Assembly (NCBI GenBank): GCA_023621895.1 | Contig: JAMOAF010000016.1 | Coordinates: 1 to 25,738 of the forward strand | Reading direction: 5' to 3' | Length of the DNA: 25,738 bases | Origin: Planctomycetota bacterium | GTDB taxonomy: Bacteria; Planctomycetota; Planctomycetia; Pirellulales; Thermoguttaceae | Shown here: positions 1 through 7,216 of the stretch, piece after piece | How positions within the stretch are numbered: the stretch's first letter is position 1 | How the letters are laid out: each line of letters begins with the position of its first letter | Position numbers and translations under genes: made by a program | The notes under the pieces: generated by a model | Database searches by the model: none | What the model was told of the DNA's origin: nothing | Seen by the model: only the letters and a program-made list of their open reading frames with translations

Positions 1-110
1 GGTTCCCAAGCTGGAGCTTGGGAACCAGAGAGGTTGTTCTTCGGTTCCCAAGCTGGAGCTTGGGAACCAGAGAGGTTAGTCTTCGGTTCCCAAGCTGGAG
101 CTTGGGAACC
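1..110. repeat. Three direct copies of a 26-bp palindrome, 42-bp period
   Basis: Three identical 26-bp units start at 1, 43 and 85. Each has two 12-bp arms (GGTTCCCAAGCT and AGCTTGGGAACC) around a GG centre, so each can form a hairpin or cruciform. The units are separated by nearly identical 16-bp linkers, giving an exact 42-bp period. The array touches the window edge and may continue. Because 42 is a multiple of three, reading frames run through it with a 14-residue period, but nothing else suggests coding. It looks like a REP-type intergenic repeat. Confidence 0.9.
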
Positions 111-123
111 AGAGAAATTAACA

Positions 124-159
124 GGGGTCGGGGGCCGTACTCGAACGACCACCGACCCC
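124..159 (-). terminator. Possible intrinsic terminator of the small hypothetical gene
   Basis: An 8-bp perfect inverted repeat, GGGGTCGG at 124-131 and CCGACCCC at 152-159, lies just beyond the stop of the minus-strand gene ending at 184. Read on the minus strand it is followed by TGTTAATTTCT, which is moderately U-rich. The loop is long (20 nt), so efficiency is uncertain. Confidence 0.4.
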
Positions 160-183
160 GGCATTTATGTTGATCAGTCGCAG

Positions 184-429
184 TCAGGCGATTTCATCCG
201 TGTCGGTCGGCAACGAGACCTGGAACCGGCGGTGAATGGCGTGCTTCTGGCTCTCCTGGCGAATCTTCTGGCTCAAGACGGCCGCATCGTACCAGGTGAA
301 GCTCAACTCCGGATTCGAGGCGTAGCGCCCAAGGGTGCGGAGCGTTTCCGCGCGGCTCGAGTCGTCGTAAAGGAAGACGTATCGTTCACCGCCCTTGACC
401 AAGGCAAGCACGTTGATGTCCTGACTCAT
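184..429 (-). CDS. Small conserved-looking hypothetical protein
   Basis: 81 residues if started at the ATG at 427-429, which has a GGAG ribosome-binding site 10 nt upstream; an in-frame ATG 9 codons earlier is less well supported. The protein is soluble and mixed charged, beginning MSQDINVLALVKGGERYVFL, with no signal peptide, membrane segment or recognised catalytic motif. The beta-strand-like start (NVLALV, ERYVFLYDD) followed by a helical 'SRAETLRTLGRYA' segment suggests a compact alpha/beta fold. I do not recognise a named family; similar short proteins are, to my recollection, common in Pirellula-type planctomycetes. Function unknown. Confidence 0.65.
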   Translation of the reverse strand: MSQDINVLALVKGGERYVFLYDDSSRAETLRTLGRYASNPELSFTWYDAAVLSQKIRQESQKHAIHRRFQVSLPTDTDEIA

Positions 430-599
430 CGGGTGAATTCTCCAGCTATACGTCACTCTTGTTCAAAACGGCACAGCTTCCAGCGATCGATCCGTCGAAC
501 CGAGGGTGGCAATTGCCGATGCCAAAATCGCGCCCTCGCCTGAAACGTTCCGATGGCCTTGGGCGGTCGGCGGGGCTGTGTTAACGCCTCTAGGGATTG

Positions 600-1685
600 T
601 TATCGGATATCCGGCCATCGCCACACCACTCGGGTTTCTCCGGCCCCACCGCGCGCGCTGAATGTCTCCCAAATATGCATGTGGCAGCAGAACCGGATGA
701 AGTCTTCGCTCCGCTCCAGGTAGCTCTGCCAACCTCCGAATCGGGCGTCGTCGCGGAAAAAGTAGTAACCTGCCAACGCCTCGGTGAACTCCGGATCGTT
801 GCCGTGGTACGTCCGCGTGTGCCGCAGCACCGGGCCGGTGGTGGGGCAGCACGGCAGCGGCGCGGTTCGCGGCGGTGACGGGATCAGTCCGTTCGGGTCC
901 GGCCAATCGGGAGGGAGGCCAAACTGGCCGTCCGCCACCGTCCCAAGTCCAAGGGACGATGCCGGCATGGCCAGAGCGGCGTGGGACGTCTTCTTGATCG
1001 CCGATTCCTCCGCCGAGGCACCGGTCGGCCGATCGGTTGGCGGGGGATTCGGTTGCGGCGGGACTGGCAAACCCGGCTTGCCCTGCTTCTGAGTCTCAAC
1101 ACCGGCGGGGCTCAGCAGCGTGTATTCATGCTTGGGTGTCTGGGTCTCCAACTGCGACTTCGCCAAGGCAAATTCGGCCTCGAAAATCAGCGGTTCTGGA
1201 ATCTGCTTCGCCGCCGGTGTCGCCCAGGGCAAACCGTAGCCGGGCGGGATCGGATGGAAGCAGGGATTGGCCGCATACCATTCGACCTGCATGGCACAAC
1301 GGGGCGGGTAATAGGGCGAGTAGTCCGTAACCGCCCCGATGACTACTGCGTCGACACCCAGCGCCTGGGCCAGACGCCGGGCTTCATCCGGCCCGGTTGC
1401 CCCGTTGAACTTGACTTGGTGCCGCACGATCGCCTGCTCGACCACCCCCACCGGCACGACCTCGAAGCCCGGCACTGCCTGTAGCTCATGGAAGTACGCC
1501 TCGGCGAATTGGCGGCCGTCGAGCGTCGGCTCCTGACTGAGATTGAAAAAAGGCGCGATCGCCACCTTCGAAAGCTGCGGAAATGGATTGTGCAGCGTCG
1601 GCTGATGCGCGATTTCGGGCAGCATCGAGCACCCGGCAACCGCCGTCAGAAGCATGTTGAGGAGGATCGCGACGCGGGATTTCAT
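600..1685 (-). CDS. Outer-membrane-type lipoprotein, CsgG/TolB-N-like N-terminal domain
   Basis: 361 residues from the ATG at 1683-1685; the reading frame is open 28 codons further upstream but that part lacks signal-peptide character. The N-terminus MKSRVAILLNMLLTAVAGC is a lipoprotein signal with lipobox VAGC (acylated Cys19). Residues about 35-130 ('LSKVAIAPFFNLSQEPTLDGRQFAEAYFHELQ', then 'LGVDAVVIGAVTDYSPYYPP') have the alternating strand/helix layout of CsgG, LpoB and GNA1162-type periplasmic domains: a conserved 'vaV.pF.N.s' strand followed by 'A..lgaDavi.G.v..Y'. A proline-rich linker follows near residues 205-260, then a C-terminal region rich in aromatic residues and cysteines that I do not recognise. 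Family placement is inferred from pattern only. It stands alone, divergent from ispG. Confidence 0.75.
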   Translation of the reverse strand: MKSRVAILLNMLLTAVAGCSMLPEIAHQPTLHNPFPQLSKVAIAPFFNLSQEPTLDGRQFAEAYFHELQAVPGFEVVPVGVVEQAIVRHQVKFNGATGPDEARRLAQALGVDAVVIGAVTDYSPYYPPRCAMQVEWYAANPCFHPIPPGYGLPWATPAAKQIPEPLIFEAEFALAKSQLETQTPKHEYTLLSPAGVETQKQGKPGLPVPPQPNPPPTDRPTGASAEESAIKKTSHAALAMPASSLGLGTVADGQFGLPPDWPDPNGLIPSPPRTAPLPCCPTTGPVLRHTRTYHGNDPEFTEALAGYYFFRDDARFGGWQSYLERSEDFIRFCCHMHIWETFSARGGAGETRVVWRWPDIR

Positions 1686-2081
1686 GCGGAGACTTATTTC
1701 GGGCGGAAGGTCCCCCCCTTCGACACCCCCGGCAGGCAGGCGTCCCAGGCGCTGATCCTGCCGATACATTCATTACGACTTGCCTTATCGGCAAGGTCGT
1801 CTTGCTTTCTCCAGATGAAATCGCCCGCTTTCGAGATTGGCGCGTCCTTGATCCCCCCTGCCCGCACCCGGAGAATGAATTGTCAAAGCAGCCGCTGCCC
1901 AGACAGGCAAGGCTCAAGGTTCTATTCCCAATGACCAAATGGGCAACGCCGGGCCGCTCGCCGGGAGCACCGAACTGGCGGAACTTGGGTCTTGAACCTT
2001 GGATTTTGAACCTTCGCCCAATCAGGCCGTCAAATTCGTCACGTTACCCAAAACACCGAGCCTTCGGCCGCTTCATCGTCA
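1686..2081. other. Divergent intergenic region with imperfect palindrome and heptamer repeat
   Basis: About 400 bp between the lipoprotein gene (minus) and ispG (plus), so it must hold both promoters; no clear -35/-10 pair was recognised. Two structured sites are visible: an inverted repeat at 1775-1800 (ACGACTTGCC, TTATC loop, GGCAAGGTCGT, one bulged base) about 90 bp upstream of the lipoprotein start, and a degenerate heptamer run at 1991-2014 (CTTGAAC CTTGGAT TTTGAAC CTT) related to the repeat at 6830-6861. No convincing gene lies in between. Confidence 0.6.
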
Positions 2082-3248
2082 ATGAATGCCACGCAGCTTC
2101 GCAACCCAACGCGATCCGTACCCGTCGGGTCGGTGACCATCGGTGCCGGGCATCCGATCGTGATTCAGAGTATGTGCGCCACGAAGACGGCCGACGCCGA
2201 GGCAACGGCCGCGCAGGCCGAGGCCCTCAAGCGGGCTGGCGCGGGAATTGTCCGGATTGCGGTCGACGGCCGGCGCGACGCCGGCGCATTGCGGGCGATC
2301 CGGGAGAAGACCGGCGCGAATCTCTCCGTTGATCTTCAGGAAAACTACCGGATCGCCGGCGACGTGGCGCCTTGGGTCGACAAGATTCGCTACAACCCGG
2401 GCCATCTTTACCACCACGAGCGAAATCGACCGTGGCAGGACAAGGTCCGCTACCTGGTCGACGTGGCCGGCGAGCACGGTTGCGCGGTTCGCGTCGGCGT
2501 GAACTGCGGCTCGGTCGATCCGGAGAAGCGGGAGAAGTATTCAGCCGGCGATTCGATCGGGCCGATGCTCGAAAGCGCTTTGGACCACTGCAACCTGCTC
2601 GACCAACTCGGTTTCACCCGCTATTGCGTATCGCTGAAGGACTCCGATCCGCTGCTGGTCATCGAGCTAAACCGCCGTTTCGCAAGCCAGCGGCCTGACA
2701 TCCCCCTTCATTTGGGGGTAACCGAGGCCGGCATGCCTCCCGAGGGAATTCTGAAGACCCAAGTGGCGCTGCACGCCCTGCTCAGCGAAGGCATTGGCGA
2801 CACGATTCGCGTATCGCTCACCTTGCCCAACGACCGCAAGCACGAGGAAATCGACGCCGGACGGCGGATTCTTGCCGACCTGACCGCGGGCAGGCCGCCG
2901 CAAGCCGGCGCGCTTGCGCCGGGTGGGCTGAACATCATCAGTTGCCCGAGCTGTTCGCGGGTGGAAAACGAGGCGTTCGTCGAGCTGGCCGCCGCCGTCA
3001 AGAGAATCACGGCGTATGCCTCCGATCAACCGATCACGATCGCGGTCATGGGATGCAGGGTGAATGGGCCGGGAGAGACCGATGATGCCGATCTGGGACT
3101 GTGGTGCGGGCCGAACCACGTGAATCTGAAGCGGGCCGGCGATCCGGTCGGGGCCTTTTCCTACGACGAAATTCTGCCGCGACTGAAGAGCGAGCTTGAC
3201 GCACTGATTGCCCGGCGGCGCGGCCAGACTCCTCCTGGCGGCTACTGA
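2082..3248 (+). CDS. ispG: 4-hydroxy-3-methylbut-2-enyl diphosphate synthase
   Basis: 388 residues. IspG (GcpE) converts 2-C-methyl-erythritol cyclodiphosphate to HMBPP in the MEP isoprenoid pathway, in the cytoplasm, using a [4Fe-4S] cluster. The N-terminal TIM-barrel starts with the family hallmark 'VGSVTIGAGHPIVIQSM', and 'YNPGHL' and 'RVGVNCGS' follow. The C-terminal cluster domain carries SCPSCSR (Cys288, Cys291) and GCRVNGPGE (Cys325, Glu332), the three cluster ligands plus the conserved glutamate. It is of the shorter bacterial type without the large insertion found in plant and some bacterial enzymes. The ATG at 2082 gives the usual N-terminal length, although its ribosome-binding site is weak. 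Its last 7 bases overlap the convergent apbE-like gene. Confidence 0.97.
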   Translation: MNATQLRNPTRSVPVGSVTIGAGHPIVIQSMCATKTADAEATAAQAEALKRAGAGIVRIAVDGRRDAGALRAIREKTGANLSVDLQENYRIAGDVAPWVDKIRYNPGHLYHHERNRPWQDKVRYLVDVAGEHGCAVRVGVNCGSVDPEKREKYSAGDSIGPMLESALDHCNLLDQLGFTRYCVSLKDSDPLLVIELNRRFASQRPDIPLHLGVTEAGMPPEGILKTQVALHALLSEGIGDTIRVSLTLPNDRKHEEIDAGRRILADLTAGRPPQAGALAPGGLNIISCPSCSRVENEAFVELAAAVKRITAYASDQPITIAVMGCRVNGPGETDDADLGLWCGPNHVNLKRAGDPVGAFSYDEILPRLKSELDALIARRRGQTPPGGY

Positions 3249-4330
3249 TCGGCCGCGAGGCGAAACTCGTCATCGGCCAGACCGACCGCTGCGATTTCGA
3301 TGCCCGGCCCCTTCGAGGCGGGACAAACCAGGATCGCCCCCAGTTCCGGCCGGTCGGCGCAGAACTCGAGGGCCTTTTCACGCCCCATGACGAACAGGGC
3401 GGTTGCCAGGGCGTCGGCCGTCGTCGCCCGCGATGCAAGCACCGTGGCCGAGAGCAGGCCTTCGGCGGGCCAGCCGGTTCGCGGATCGAGAATATGGCTG
3501 TAGCGCCGGCCTTGATGGCGGAAGAACTGCGCGGCCGATCCCGAAGTCCCCAAGGCACGGTTGCGGAGTCGCACTTCGCCCAGCCGATTGCCCGGCCGCA
3601 ACGGATTTCCCAAGCCGACCGTCCAACCGCCGGCCTCTCCGGACTCGGCGGCCATCAGCCGTGCCCCTCGGGCGAGGACGCTGCTTTGACCGCCTTGGAG
3701 CAGGTAGTCCTCGATGCCCGCCCGGTCGAGCAGTTCGGCGGCGCGATCCAGCGCGTAGCCTTTGCCGATGCTTCCGAGGCTCAGTTCCACCCCCGGCTGC
3801 GAGAAGCGGACCGTTTTCAGCTCCGCATCGAGCTCGACCATCGCGCCGCCCGTGCGGCGCCGGGCTTCGGCCAACTCCGCGGCGTCCGGCAGGCGTCCTT
3901 GCCGCCGGGCGAATCCCCAGGCCTTCCAGAGGGGCGTGGCGGTCAGGTCGAACGCGCCTTGCGTCTGCCGGTAAACCTCCTGGGCAAACTCCAGCAGCTC
4001 GAACAGGCGCGGCTCAACGGCCACGGGCTGCTCGCCGGCCTGGCGATTGATCCGCGCCAATTCGCTCTCGGGGCGGAAATAGCTTAGTTGCGCTTCCAGC
4101 GACTCGACCAGGTCGAGGGCGTCGAGCGCCAACTCCGTTCCACCTTCGTATTGGCCGGCGTTGAGCACGATTTCGAACTCGCACGCCATCGCCCGGCGGC
4201 TGATGTGAACCGCATAGGCAGATTTCGCTCCCGCGCGGGATTCCGGCGGGGCCTGCTCGAGGGCGTCGCCGAGCGAATCGGCGGCGGACAGTCCGCGGAT
4301 AAAATCGCGTCGCGTGCTTCTGCGTGCCAT
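3242..4330 (-). CDS. apbE: ApbE-family FAD:protein FMN transferase
   Basis: 362 residues. ApbE enzymes transfer FMN from FAD onto threonines of exported or membrane flavoproteins (for example RnfG/NqrC), with Mg2+, usually on the periplasmic side. Hallmarks are 'MACEFEIVLNAG' near residue 48, 'FDLTATPLWKAWGF' at 127-140, 'LGSIGKGYALD' at 185-195, 'LQGGQSSVLARG' at 211-222 (the usual GGD/GGN position is a Gln), 'ALGTSGSAAQFF', 'YSHILDPRTGWP' at 277-288 and 'TADALATALFVMG' at 304-316. The N-terminus has a twin-arginine motif (RRDFIRG, residues 7-13) but the following stretch is barely hydrophobic, which is odd for a Tat signal. A GAAGG ribosome-binding site precedes the ATG. It is the third gene of an operon with the lipoprotein 12 bp upstream and the ClpP-like gene. 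No target flavoprotein is visible in the window. Confidence 0.93.
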   Translation of the reverse strand: MARRSTRRDFIRGLSAADSLGDALEQAPPESRAGAKSAYAVHISRRAMACEFEIVLNAGQYEGGTELALDALDLVESLEAQLSYFRPESELARINRQAGEQPVAVEPRLFELLEFAQEVYRQTQGAFDLTATPLWKAWGFARRQGRLPDAAELAEARRRTGGAMVELDAELKTVRFSQPGVELSLGSIGKGYALDRAAELLDRAGIEDYLLQGGQSSVLARGARLMAAESGEAGGWTVGLGNPLRPGNRLGEVRLRNRALGTSGSAAQFFRHQGRRYSHILDPRTGWPAEGLLSATVLASRATTADALATALFVMGREKALEFCADRPELGAILVCPASKGPGIEIAAVGLADDEFRLAADQ

Positions 4331-4342
4331 CGGAGCCTTCGC

Positions 4343-5752
4343 TTACTCGGTGGATGCGTGCGCAAGGTCGGGAACGATCCAGGGAGGATTGTCGCCGCCC
4401 TCGCCGGCGCCGATGTCGAGGACCATGATCGTGCTCCCCTCGCGCTCGACGCGGTAAGGCTGGCCGGTGAGCGGATTGGCCTCCAGGGGCGGTGGCGGAT
4501 CGCCCGCGGCCAAGGCCGCCGCCAGGGTCCAACCCTCGCAATTGGCGCGATCGCGGGCCTGGATCACGTGCCCTTTCTCGATGTCGGGCAGCAAGAAACG
4601 TCCCGCAAGCAGCGGAAAATCCGCCTCGTTTCGTTTCGCCTGCAACTCCCACCGCAACGCGTCGAAATCGGCAATCCGGGCATGGTAGGGCCGCCGGCAA
4701 CTGGCGATGATCTTGCGCATCGCGGCCAGGTAGTAAAGCTCGTCTCGATTGACGTTGCGCAGGACGGCGTCCTTGAACTCCGACAAAAAGCCCTCCGATC
4801 TCAGGGCTTCGACCTCGCTCGGCGCGAGGAAGTCGTGCAGCCGGCCGTCGCGGGCGGCCTCGTAGAACACCATCCCCAGCGCTCGATCGCCGATCCAGGC
4901 CAGGGCGTCGTCGGGCCACCGCTCCAACTGCTCGGCGAGCCATCCGTGGACGGTCTTCAAATGGTCGCGCGTGACTCCAGAATCCTTGACAATCGACTGG
5001 AGCACCAAGAACGCTTCGGTCCGCATGAATGCGGCCTCGAATCGAACCTGCGGGTGCGGCTCGGCGGCCAGGCGCTCGGCTGCTTGCAGCATGTAGTGAA
5101 GCGACTCCAGCGCGGCATCGACCTTGTGGGAGGCAAGCGATTCGGCCGCGCGAAACGCCTCCAGCCGAACGCCAATCCAGGCGCGGTCGAGAAACGACAA
5201 ATCGGCGGCCTGCCCTGACTGGAAATCGATCGGAAATCGGCAACCGGGCTGATCCAGCTCCAGCCGGAACTCCTGCTGCGGCCGCTCGTGCCGCCGGCGA
5301 AAGCGGATCGCCCGCTCCAGCCGCACCGGGTCGAGCGTGAAAGACCGGCTTGGAAGCAGCTTGTCGGACTCGGCGCGGATCGCGGCAAGCGCGTCGCGAT
5401 CGAGCCCCGGGAACATTTTCGACAGGCCGGAGACCTCCGGCGTTTCGTCCGACCCGCCGGCCGAGGAGAGCAATTCCGGCGTGCCGCGCTCTTCGACGAT
5501 CCGAGCCAGCTCGTCCTGGAGCGCCTCGTCGGGCGCCGCCGTCAATCCCGGCAGCCGCCCGTACGCCTTGGCTTCGACGGCGGCTTCCATCTCCGGCGAG
5601 AGCTTTTGGCCGCATCCACAGCATGAGAGCAGAACCGCCACCATGAGCGCGATCGGCGGGCCGCCGCCGGCAAGCATGGGCCACCTGCCGCCACCCGGCG
5701 CAGAGCGGCGGAGGGGGCCGGCTCGGCCGCGATCGGTTTGCTCGGCGATCAT
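4343..5752 (-). CDS. Large planctomycete-type lipoprotein of unknown function
   Basis: 469 residues. The N-terminus is long and arginine-rich for about 30 residues, then 'PPIALMVAVLLSCCGCGQK' forms a lipoprotein signal; Cys44 best fits the lipobox (LLSC), with Cys45 and Cys47 adjacent. The start is fixed by a perfect AGGAGGTGA ribosome-binding site whose TGA is the stop codon of the upstream ClpP-like gene. The mature part is mostly helical and charged, with 'RFRRRHERPQQEFRLELDQPGCRFPIDF' around residue 155 and a long central region that looks like tandem helices ('AALESLHYMLQAAERLAAEPHP', 'ARIADFDALRWELQAKRNEADFP'). The C-terminus (GQPYRVEREGSTIMVLDIG) resembles a short beta-meander seen in planctomycete secreted proteins. 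I recognise no named family. Operon position suggests envelope work linked to the ApbE and ClpP-like partners, which is inference. Confidence 0.85.
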   Translation of the reverse strand: MIAEQTDRGRAGPLRRSAPGGGRWPMLAGGGPPIALMVAVLLSCCGCGQKLSPEMEAAVEAKAYGRLPGLTAAPDEALQDELARIVEERGTPELLSSAGGSDETPEVSGLSKMFPGLDRDALAAIRAESDKLLPSRSFTLDPVRLERAIRFRRRHERPQQEFRLELDQPGCRFPIDFQSGQAADLSFLDRAWIGVRLEAFRAAESLASHKVDAALESLHYMLQAAERLAAEPHPQVRFEAAFMRTEAFLVLQSIVKDSGVTRDHLKTVHGWLAEQLERWPDDALAWIGDRALGMVFYEAARDGRLHDFLAPSEVEALRSEGFLSEFKDAVLRNVNRDELYYLAAMRKIIASCRRPYHARIADFDALRWELQAKRNEADFPLLAGRFLLPDIEKGHVIQARDRANCEGWTLAAALAAGDPPPPLEANPLTGQPYRVEREGSTIMVLDIGAGEGGDNPPWIVPDLAHASTE

Positions 5753-5756
5753 GCCC

Positions 5757-5765
5757 TCACCTCCT
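5757..5765 (-). promoter_or_regulatory. Strong ribosome-binding site overlapping a stop codon
   Basis: On the minus strand AGGAGGTGA ends 4 nt before the ATG (5752-5750) of the lipoprotein gene, and its last three bases are the stop codon of the ClpP-like gene. This implies translational coupling and fixes the downstream start. Confidence 0.8.
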
Positions 5766-6302
5766 GCGCCGCCGGGTGAGAATCTCCAACGGCTGCAAAT
5801 GGACGAGTTCCGCCAGGCCGCGCTCCGCCATCTCCGTGCCCGACACGTATCTGCCCGGTCGAATCCAGGGCTCGAGCAGCTCGGGGGAAACGCCGAAGAG
5901 CTCGGCCAGCCAGCGATCCATATCGCTTTCGAGCTGTCCGAAATGCCGGGCCCACTCCGCGGCTTCGGCCAGCCCGACGTTCTCGTCGCTTTGCCATTTC
6001 ATCGGGTGAAACAACGAAACGCTGAACGGCGTCACGAGCCGTCGCTGGCAGGCGGCGAACGGCCAGAGCGCCGCCGAAGAACACTCGCCGACCACAACCC
6101 CGGTCGCCCGCAGCGATCTTAACAGAATCAACGACGCCAGGGCAACCGCCGAATACGGGCTTCCCCCGACCGAGTCGAAGTAGAGAACGCACTCCTGGCC
6201 GACCTCGACGGAAAGGAGTTTTTCGCACAGGTCCGCCTGGTTCTCCGTCAGATCGCCGGTCCAGGCGATCTCCGCCGGCCCTTCACGATCTTGCTTGCTC
6301 AT
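5757..6302 (-). CDS. ClpP/SDH-type protease-fold protein, Asp of triad apparently missing
   Basis: 181 residues from the ATG at 6302-6300 (an in-frame start 7 codons upstream is possible). The ClpP/crotonase-like fold is shown by 'CVLYFDSVGGSPYSAVAL' (residues 38-55, the oxyanion-loop 'sxGGs' region), 'VVVGECSSAALWPFAAC' (69-85, nucleophile Ser76 where ClpP has GQAAS-M), 'SLFHPM' (His99 at the catalytic His position) and 'IRPGRYVSGTEMAERGLAE' (147-165), which matches ClpP's 'terDrfmsa.eA..yGl.d'. At the place of the catalytic Asp there is Gly150. It may therefore be a Ser/His enzyme, use another acidic residue, or be a non-catalytic scaffold. No signal peptide is seen, so it is probably cytoplasmic. 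It is first in the operon with the lipoprotein and ApbE. Confidence 0.8.
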   Translation of the reverse strand: MSKQDREGPAEIAWTGDLTENQADLCEKLLSVEVGQECVLYFDSVGGSPYSAVALASLILLRSLRATGVVVGECSSAALWPFAACQRRLVTPFSVSLFHPMKWQSDENVGLAEAAEWARHFGQLESDMDRWLAELFGVSPELLEPWIRPGRYVSGTEMAERGLAELVHLQPLEILTRRRRR

Positions 6303-6332
6303 TATTGGACCCTTCGCCGCCACAAGAAACGC

Positions 6333-6360
6333 CGACGGGCCGCTCGCTGGCGGCCCGCCG
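6333..6360 (-). terminator. Hairpin downstream of the ferredoxin gene
   Basis: An 11-bp stem with one mismatch (CGACGGGCCGC at 6333-6343, GCGGCCCGCCG at 6350-6360, 6-nt loop) lies 32 bp after the ferredoxin stop. Read on the minus strand it is followed by GTTTCTTGT, a weak U-rich tail. It could be a terminator that partly separates the ferredoxin from the ClpP-like operon, or an RNA-stability hairpin. Confidence 0.45.
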
Positions 6361-6391
6361 TTGATGCAGACATGACTCGCGCCCCAAGGCT

Positions 6392-6565
6392 CTAGTCGAC
6401 GTGGATCGATTCAGTCGGGCACACGTCGACACAAGCGCCGCAATCACCGCAGGTGTCCTCATCGACAGACGCCTTGCCATCGTTCAGCTCGATGGCGTCC
6501 AGCGGGCAGGCCTCGACGCATTCGCCGCAACCGTTGCAAGTTTCCTGATTCACAATCGCCGTCAT
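6392..6565 (-). CDS. Small 2x[4Fe-4S] bacterial-type ferredoxin
   Basis: 57 residues read directly from the minus strand, ATG at 6565-6563 and TAG at 6394-6392. Two complete cluster motifs are present: C10-x2-C13-x2-C16-x3-C20-P and C39-x2-C42-x2-C45-x3-C49-P, the exact spacing of clostridial-type 2[4Fe-4S] ferredoxins, with the internal two-fold repeat typical of the family. Length matches the usual 55-60 residues. It is a soluble low-potential electron carrier. A GGGAG ribosome-binding site sits 10 nt upstream of the start. It lies 90 bp upstream of the ClpP-like gene on the same strand. Its redox partners are not identifiable here; apbE-linked flavoproteins are only a speculative connection. 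Confidence 0.95.
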   Translation of the reverse strand: MTAIVNQETCNGCGECVEACPLDAIELNDGKASVDEDTCGDCGACVDVCPTESIHVD

Positions 6566-7216
6566 GGGATCAACACTCCCTTACAAAAAACAGTTGGTGA
6601 ACGTTGCTGGCACGGTCGCACGCGAGGGAGGCAGACTGCCACCGAGTTGCCGACGGCCGCTCACCTCATCCGTAGCAGCCATTCCCACGTCTCTTGGCGA
6701 CCGGCACCCGAATATTCCTTTATATATCGGCCACCCGCCTCAAGGCCATACCCCAAAACAGTTTTTCCGCTGCCCCCCTTCAGCGATGCCGATTTCGAAG
6801 ACCGCAATCTTGGTCGATCGGGCAAGCTTCAAGGTTCAAGGTCCAAGGTTCAAGGTTCAAGAGGCCGGTGCTCCCAGTCAAAGGCCCAGTCCCGCACACC
6901 CTCGACCACTGGGAATTGGGCCTTGGACCTTGATTCGATCGCTCCCGGGGGCCGTCCGCAACCAGCCATTCGTGTGGCCGACCCGCTCTAGCCGGAGGCT
7001 CTTTGGCACTCGGGGCCAGCGCCTCGGAGAGACGCTGCTGCTCGCGCCCCTCCTGACAAGGCTCCATCCATCGCGTAACCCCCAAAAGGGGCGGAGTTGG
7101 GGAATCCAGGTGCATTTTCCGCGGCGTCGTGGTACATCTGTTCTTTGCCGTGATACCGTCCTTGGGAGCCGTTTCAGCCAGCCGCTGGAGCGGGTATTCA
7201 GACAAAGGGTGTACCG
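6566..7216. other. Long divergent intergenic region with repeat element
   Basis: About 650 bp between the ferredoxin gene (minus) and the M28-like gene (plus). Frames here are open in places but their translations lack protein character. The main structure is a repeat element at 6830-6935 (listed separately). No promoter boxes could be assigned with confidence; both flanking genes must have promoters within it. Confidence 0.6.
6830..6935. repeat. Heptamer tandem repeat plus 12-bp inverted repeat
   Basis: CAAGGTT-type heptamers run from 6830 to 6861 (CAAGGTT CAAGGTC CAAGGTT CAAGGTT CAAG). The segment CAAGGTCCAAGG at 6837-6848 is perfectly inverted as CCTTGGACCTTG at 6921-6932, and an inner pair CCCAGT (6873-6878) / ACTGGG (6908-6913) nests inside. 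The whole could fold as a long hairpin. It resembles a small non-coding dispersed repeat; related heptamers occur at 1991-2014. Confidence 0.75.

Noticed and set aside
34..543. Plus-strand frame reading GSQAGAWEPE repeats
   Set aside because: The repeated peptide is simply translation of the 42-bp palindromic repeat; downstream sequence is antisense to a better supported small gene.
4014..5684. 556-residue minus-strand open frame
   Set aside because: It overlaps the lipoprotein and ApbE genes in another frame, is extremely Arg/Ala/Gly-rich and has no family motifs; a GC-rich shadow frame.
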